Positions 5,998 through 6,467 of a stretch of DNA of 6,467 nucleotides are shown here, one piece after another (the first letter of the stretch is position 1; each line of letters opens with the position of its first letter). Source of the DNA: Clostridia bacterium (GTDB lineage Bacteria > Bacillota > Clostridia > Christensenellales > Aristaeellaceae); assembly GCA_017620115.1 (NCBI GenBank), contig JAFZRB010000322.1, positions 1 to 6,467 on the forward strand. The letters run 5' to 3'. The notes beneath the pieces are model-generated. The model did not search any database. It saw only the letters and a program-made list of their open reading frames with translations, and was not told the origin of the DNA. The translations under genes were made by a program, and so were the position numbers.

Positions 5998-6030
5998 CAG
6001 GAATCCCGGCCCTCGCGGTCGGGATTCCTG
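5998..6030 (+). terminator. Strong stem-loop after the binding-protein gene (no U tract)
   Basis: CAGGAATCCCG and CGGGATTCCTG pair perfectly (11 bp) and continue through one G-U and two C-G pairs to a 5-nt loop. It begins 12 nt after the stop codon. No T run follows, so it may act as a 3' stabiliser or partial terminator rather than a full stop. Such a structure would let the binding protein be made in excess over the ATPase and permeases. Confidence 0.6.
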
Positions 6031-6043
6031 CCCTACCGGCCCG

Positions 6044-6102
6044 TTACTGTAAAGGCCAGCGCAGAGAACCGCTTTCAGTCGCCGCGCTGCCCTTTGCAGT
6101 AA
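6044..6102. repeat. 19-bp near-perfect inverted repeat with 21-nt loop
   Basis: Left arm TTACTGTAAAGGCCAGCGC (6044-6062) and right arm GCGCTGCCCTTTGCAGTAA (6084-6102) match at 17 of 19 positions, and one of the two differences is a G-U pair. It contains no ORF. It lies 13 bp before the longer palindromic element and may be part of the same repeat or a separate one. Confidence 0.7.
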
Positions 6103-6115
6103 TTCTGTTTTAGCA

Positions 6116-6260
6116 GGCCTTCCCCTTGAGGGGAAGGCGGCCCGCAGGGCCGGATGAGGTGTTATCGCGGTCCTTATCCGCTTATTGCAATAAGACGCAA
6201 AGCGCAGTGTCAGCACCTCATCAGTCGCCTGCGGCTACAGCTTCCCCTTGAGGGGAAGCC
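6116..6260. repeat. 145-bp MITE-like palindromic intergenic element
   Basis: The whole element is roughly a dyad centred on a perfect palindrome, CTTATTGCAATAAG (6181-6194). GATGAGGTG (6153-6161) and CACCTCATC (6214-6222) lie at exactly symmetric positions. Each end carries its own hairpin around TTCCCCTTGAGGGGAA: 10-bp arms at 6117-6138 and 9-bp arms at 6240-6259. Smaller GC hairpins lie inside these (GGCC-cgca-GGGCC at 6139-6151, and GCC-tgc-GGC near 6228). I recall similar hairpin-plus-GATGAGGTG repeats scattered between genes in gut Clostridia, but cannot check this. No coding capacity or clear target duplication is seen. Confidence 0.7.
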
Positions 6261-6315
6261 ATTCTTAGCCATACAACACCATTTCTTTTATCGGTATAAC
6301 GAAGGGGTGAAGGGC

Positions 6316-6467
6316 TTGGAAAACCACGCTGCCGCCGTCGAGATGCGCAACATCACCAAGCGGTTCGGTTCGGTCCTGGCCAACGACAGGGTGTCGCTGA
6401 CCATACGGCGGGGCGAGATCCTCGCGCTGCTGGGAGAAAACGGCTCCGGAAAGACCACGCTGATGAA
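6316..6467 (+). CDS. ABC transporter ATP-binding protein, N-terminal fragment
   Basis: Start of the cytoplasmic ATPase that would power the BMP-type importer; only about 50 residues are in the window. The N-terminal strand and A-loop region read VEMRNITKRFGSVLAND, followed by VSLTIRRGEILALLGENGSGKTTLM with the Walker A motif GENGSGKT (about 40-47, Lys46). The family usually has GENGAGKST, so the Ser44-Gly45-Lys46-Thr47 form is a mild variant that keeps the key Gly and Lys. The TTG at 6316 is preferred because AAGGGGTGA (6302-6310) lies 5 nt upstream. An in-frame GTG at 6307 falls inside that site, and ATG at 6343 would cut the first strand. In BMP operons this gene usually encodes a duplicated ATPase of about 500 residues followed by two permeases, expected just beyond the window. 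Confidence 0.93.
   Translation, partial: MENHAAAVEMRNITKRFGSVLANDRVSLTIRRGEILALLGENGSGKTTLM

Larger units (their letters stand above)
5986..6315. other. Structured gap inside the transporter operon
   Basis: These 330 bp between the binding-protein and ATPase genes hold no gene. They are filled by three successive inverted-repeat structures (5998-6030, 6044-6102, 6116-6260), then a short AT-richer stretch and the ribosome binding site of the ATPase gene. Confidence 0.7.

Noticed and set aside
4648..6216. 522-residue open frame on the minus strand across the transporter gene
   Set aside because: It is the antisense shadow of the strongly codon-biased BMP gene. Its translation is a Gly/Val/Asp-rich low-complexity string without domains, and it runs into the palindromic repeat.
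6272..6300. Internal promoter (TATAAC at 6295-6300) for the ATPase gene
   Set aside because: The -35 position reads TACAAC, and transcription would start inside the ribosome binding site.

Overview
This window looks like chromosomal DNA from a GC-rich member of the Firmicutes, most likely a gut- or rumen-type Clostridia lineage. The basis is strong AGGAGG-type ribosome binding sites, GTG and TTG starts, strong use of C/G-ending codons, Firmicutes-style protein families, and a palindromic intergenic repeat of a kind I recall from gut Clostridia. I could not search a database, so the lineage is an inference.

Left part (1-2650, minus strand): a two-component system. An OmpR/PhoB-type response regulator (GTG start at 2433) is followed by an overlapping membrane sensor histidine kinase that runs off the left edge with only its last residues missing. 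The kinase has the order TM - extracytoplasmic domain - TM - HAMP - PAS - HisKA - HATPase. The regulator's leader holds an interrupted palindrome that could be an operator. A GC-rich hairpin at 2601-2628 probably terminates the gene upstream.

Middle (2650-4470, minus strand): a monocistronic TIM-barrel sugar phosphate isomerase/epimerase-type protein with a good sigma-A-like promoter, and a MarR-family regulator. Between them lies a stretch with no confident gene. It carries a degenerate AAC-NNC tandem repeat that, read on the plus strand, encodes an alternating-asparagine peptide within a possible 84-residue ORF.

Right part (4470-6467): the MarR gene and a plus-strand nucleoside-type ABC importer operon diverge from a 328-bp intergenic region rich in dyad symmetries. 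The operon starts with a BMP/PnrA-family substrate-binding protein that has a signal peptide but no lipobox. After a 330-bp gap packed with three inverted-repeat structures comes the start of the ABC ATPase, cut by the right edge. The order binding protein - ATPase - (permeases expected) is that of BMP-family nucleoside importers. The MarR protein may control itself through a perfect 14-bp palindrome over its own -35 box. A 10-bp sequence shared by both promoters hints, weakly, that it may also control the transporter.

No wholly new system is evident. The least explained items are the alternating-Asn ORF, the paired palindromic repeats inside the transporter operon, and the dyads around the MarR/transporter promoters.
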